Below, in pieces: positions 6,575 to 7,759 of a DNA stretch of 7,759 nucleotides (within the stretch, counting starts at the first letter, position 1; each line of letters starts with the position of its first letter). Source of the DNA: Victivallis vadensis (GTDB lineage: Bacteria > Verrucomicrobiota > Lentisphaeria > Victivallales > GWF2-50-93); NCBI GenBank assembly GCA_020718525.1, contig DYRX01000205.1, forward strand, positions 1 to 7,759, written 5' to 3'. The notes beneath the pieces are model-generated. The model ran no database searches, was not told the DNA's origin, and saw nothing but the letters and a program-made list of their open reading frames with translations. The position numbers and the translations under genes are program-made.

Positions 6575-6949
6575 TCACTTCGATGATGTTTTGATGAATT
6601 TGTCGTACTGCTCCTTGGACATAAGCTCTTCGAGCTCAATAAGATCCACATTGTCTATGCGGCAGAGCCAGCCTTCCTTTTCCGGCGATCTGTTTACAAG
6701 CCCCGGATCGTCGTCCAGCGAGCTGTTCGACTCGATGATAGTTCCGCTAGCGGGACTGAAGATGTCCGAAGCCGCCTTCACCGACTCGACTACACCCATC
6801 GCCTCGCCGATGATGACGTCTGTCCCCTTCTTGGGAAGCTCGACATAGGTGATGTCTCCAAGCTGTTTCGCCGCGAAATCCGTGATTCCCACCACGCCCT
6901 GCAGTCCCTCGATTTCGATCCATTCATGATCCTTCGTGTATTTCTTCAT
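6575..6949 (-). CDS. gcvH: Glycine cleavage system H protein (lipoyl carrier)
   Basis: A 124-residue lipoyl-domain protein that shuttles the aminomethyl group from the P protein to the T protein and is reoxidised by the L protein. The sequence shows the conserved KYTKDHEWIEIE start, the GITDFAAKQLGDITYVELPKKG core, and ESVKAASDIFSPASG with the lipoylated lysine at K58. It continues with LDDDPGLVNRSPEKEGWLCRI. The start at 6949 is chosen because GGAGG lies five bases upstream and the residue count matches the family. The frame is open for another 44 codons to an ATG at 7081, but that stretch is A/T-rich, Phe-rich and unlike any GcvH N-terminus. It is the first gene of the glycine-cleavage block. 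gcvT, which often precedes gcvH, is not between it and the regulator upstream. Confidence 0.96.
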   Translation of the reverse strand: MKKYTKDHEWIEIEGLQGVVGITDFAAKQLGDITYVELPKKGTDVIIGEAMGVVESVKAASDIFSPASGTIIESNSSLDDDPGLVNRSPEKEGWLCRIDNVDLIELEELMSKEQYDKFIKTSSK

Positions 6950-6959
6950 CTCTGCCTCC
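6947..6959 (-). promoter_or_regulatory. Shine-Dalgarno and start of gcvH
   Basis: GGAGG (plus-strand CCTCC at 6955-6959) is five bases from the ATG at 6949-6947. It is the strongest ribosome binding site in the window together with that of gcvPB, and it rules in the short, family-typical form of GcvH. Confidence 0.75.
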
Positions 6960-7008
6960 GTTGGTATTATTTGATGCTGATTCCTGCTTCGTTCAGATTT
7001 AGCCTCTG

Positions 7009-7036
7009 ATATTATCCCAAGAGATTTATCTATCAA
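7009..7036 (-). promoter_or_regulatory. Candidate sigma70-type promoter of the gcvH operon
   Basis: On the minus strand, TTGATA (7036-7031) and TAATAT (7014-7009) are separated by 16 bases, in the only sizeable non-coding gap upstream of gcvH. Transcription would start near 7002 and leave a leader of about 50 nt. A short inverted repeat, TCAGA/TCTGA (6993-6997 and 7005-7009), lies at the predicted start site and could be an operator, but its arms are only 5 bp. The leader is too short for a glycine riboswitch. The call rests on motif match alone. Confidence 0.35.
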
Positions 7037-7048
7037 TAGGCGAAAAGG

Positions 7049-7074
7049 AAAAAAAAACAAAAAAACTTTAAAAA
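7049..7074 (-). other. Homopolymer T tracts directly after the AraC-type gene
   Basis: On the minus strand, runs of 5, 7 and 9 T lie just downstream of the regulator's stop codon. A 5-bp GCGCA/TGCGC hairpin at the end of that gene (7088-7100) is too far from the T runs to make a classical terminator, though it could contribute to a weak one. Alternatively the tract may act as a curved UP-like element for the candidate gcvH promoter, whose -35 begins 13 bases downstream. Confidence 0.35.
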
Positions 7075-7077
7075 GCC

Positions 7078-7759
7078 TCATCTGTCGCGCAAAATGCGCC
7101 TAGGATCGCCCTGTCTGCGCATCGCACCAGGCGAAACACCGTATTTCCTGCCGAACGCCCTGTAGAATGTCTCGATATGGGAAAAGCCGCAATTGCCTGC
7201 AATCTCTTTTATCCCTAGTTCAGAGGTGAGAAGAAGCCTCCTCGCCTCGGACAAGCGCCTTTCCAGCAGAATTGCATGAGGGCCCGAGCCGAAATGCCTC
7301 CGCGCAAGGGCGTGCAGATGTGGGACGCTTATCGAACATCTCTCAGCAATCTCGTCCACTCCCATCCCAGACGCCTCCTCTCCATCGGCGATTTCAATGA
7401 ATTTTTCCAGCACCAGAGGCAGAAAACCGCCAATCTTGCGGCGGGAGTGCGAAAACGCCTCCCAGCACACCCTGGAATACGCATAGTTGCCCAGAAGTCT
7501 CTTCTCAACGCCGGGACTGTGAAAGGATGAAAGCATCTCATCTGAAAAATTCTGCGCGTCGTCAATCCTGCCCCATGCGCTGACTCTCCTGATCCGGGAA
7601 AACCCTTTTTTTTTCATCGTCTTGAAGAGCATGCAGAGGCATTCATAGGGATTTTCCGGATCGTTGAGATGTATGGTGCTTTCGCCAGCGAGATGCCAGA
7701 ACATCGTGGAACTGCCAAACTCACGCTCACGCCCCTCGAGCACAAAGCGGGTCTTCCCC
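7078..7759 (-). CDS. AraC/XylS-family transcriptional regulator, 5'-partial
   Basis: A DNA-binding regulator truncated by the right edge: the frame is open to the last base, giving 226 visible residues. The visible N-terminal part (GKTRFVLEGREREFG, then HLNDPENPYECLCMLF) looks like the second half of an AraC-type cupin sensor domain. A GTG at 7743 could be called a start but would cut that domain in half, so I treat the gene as continuing beyond the window. The C-terminus holds both helix-turn-helix units. The first is VDEIAERCSISVPHLHALARRHFG. The second is IKEIAGNCGFSHIETFYRAFGRKYGVSP, the classical AraC signature. Members with this sensor type usually respond to carbohydrates. It lies upstream of gcvH in the same direction, 128 bp away, so it may regulate the operon or belong to a unit to its right. 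Its ligand is unknown. Confidence 0.9.
   Translation of the reverse strand, partial: GKTRFVLEGREREFGSSTMFWHLAGESTIHLNDPENPYECLCMLFKTMKKKGFSRIRRVSAWGRIDDAQNFSDEMLSSFHSPGVEKRLLGNYAYSRVCWEAFSHSRRKIGGFLPLVLEKFIEIADGEEASGMGVDEIAERCSISVPHLHALARRHFGSGPHAILLERRLSEARRLLLTSELGIKEIAGNCGFSHIETFYRAFGRKYGVSPGAMRRQGDPRRILRDR

Noticed and set aside
6950..7077. Glycine riboswitch upstream of gcvH
   Set aside because: Only 128 bp are available, about 50 nt after the candidate promoter, and I could not find the conserved aptamer core motifs or a tandem arrangement.
6950..7081. 44-residue N-terminal extension of GcvH from an ATG overlapping the AraC stop (ATGA), with a hydrophobic signal-like segment
   Set aside because: The segment is Phe-rich only because of T tracts. 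GcvH is a cytoplasmic protein of about 125 residues, and a strong Shine-Dalgarno precedes the internal ATG at 6949.

Overview
The window is a fragment of a bacterial chromosome, probably at or near a contig end. Base composition is moderate in G+C across the large genes and visibly A+T-richer in the first ~0.8 kb. Three features would fit a PVC-group bacterium (Lentisphaerae/Verrucomicrobia-like) or a spirochaete: a two-subunit glycine dehydrogenase (gcvPA/gcvPB), a cytoplasmic family 38 alpha-mannosidase and an AraC-type regulator. The sequence alone does not fix the taxon, so that placement is a guess.

Layout. From 868 to the right edge everything reads on the minus strand. In transcription order it is: an AraC/XylS-family regulator whose 5' end lies beyond the window; a 128-bp A/T-rich gap with a possible promoter; gcvH; gcvPA; gcvPB; and a GH38 alpha-mannosidase. 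The last four genes are tightly packed: 12 bp between gcvH and gcvPA, a 10-bp overlap of gcvPA with gcvPB, and an ATGA overlap of gcvPB with the mannosidase. They look like one operon. It ends in a hairpin at 802-824, just past the mannosidase stop.

The left ~0.85 kb, on the plus strand, is mobile-element territory. It holds most of a REP-associated tyrosine transposase (RAYT, Y1/HUH) gene with an in-frame amber codon. A second N-terminal fragment of the same gene follows 73 bp after the first copy's stop codon. Two related hairpin modules, resembling the REP palindromes these transposases act on, are also present. One of them coincides with the terminator of the glycine-cleavage/mannosidase operon.

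How the genes work together. GcvPA/GcvPB decarboxylate glycine and load the aminomethyl group onto lipoylated GcvH. The T protein (gcvT) and L protein (dihydrolipoamide dehydrogenase) needed to finish the cycle are not in the window. The mannosidase has no evident metabolic link to glycine cleavage, yet it appears translationally coupled to gcvPB. That is the most unusual piece of gene organisation here. I see no clearly new defence or enzymatic system. The points worth a second look are the mannosidase coupling, the RAYT/REP-like modules, and an exact 55-bp repeat at the window edge that may be an assembly signature.
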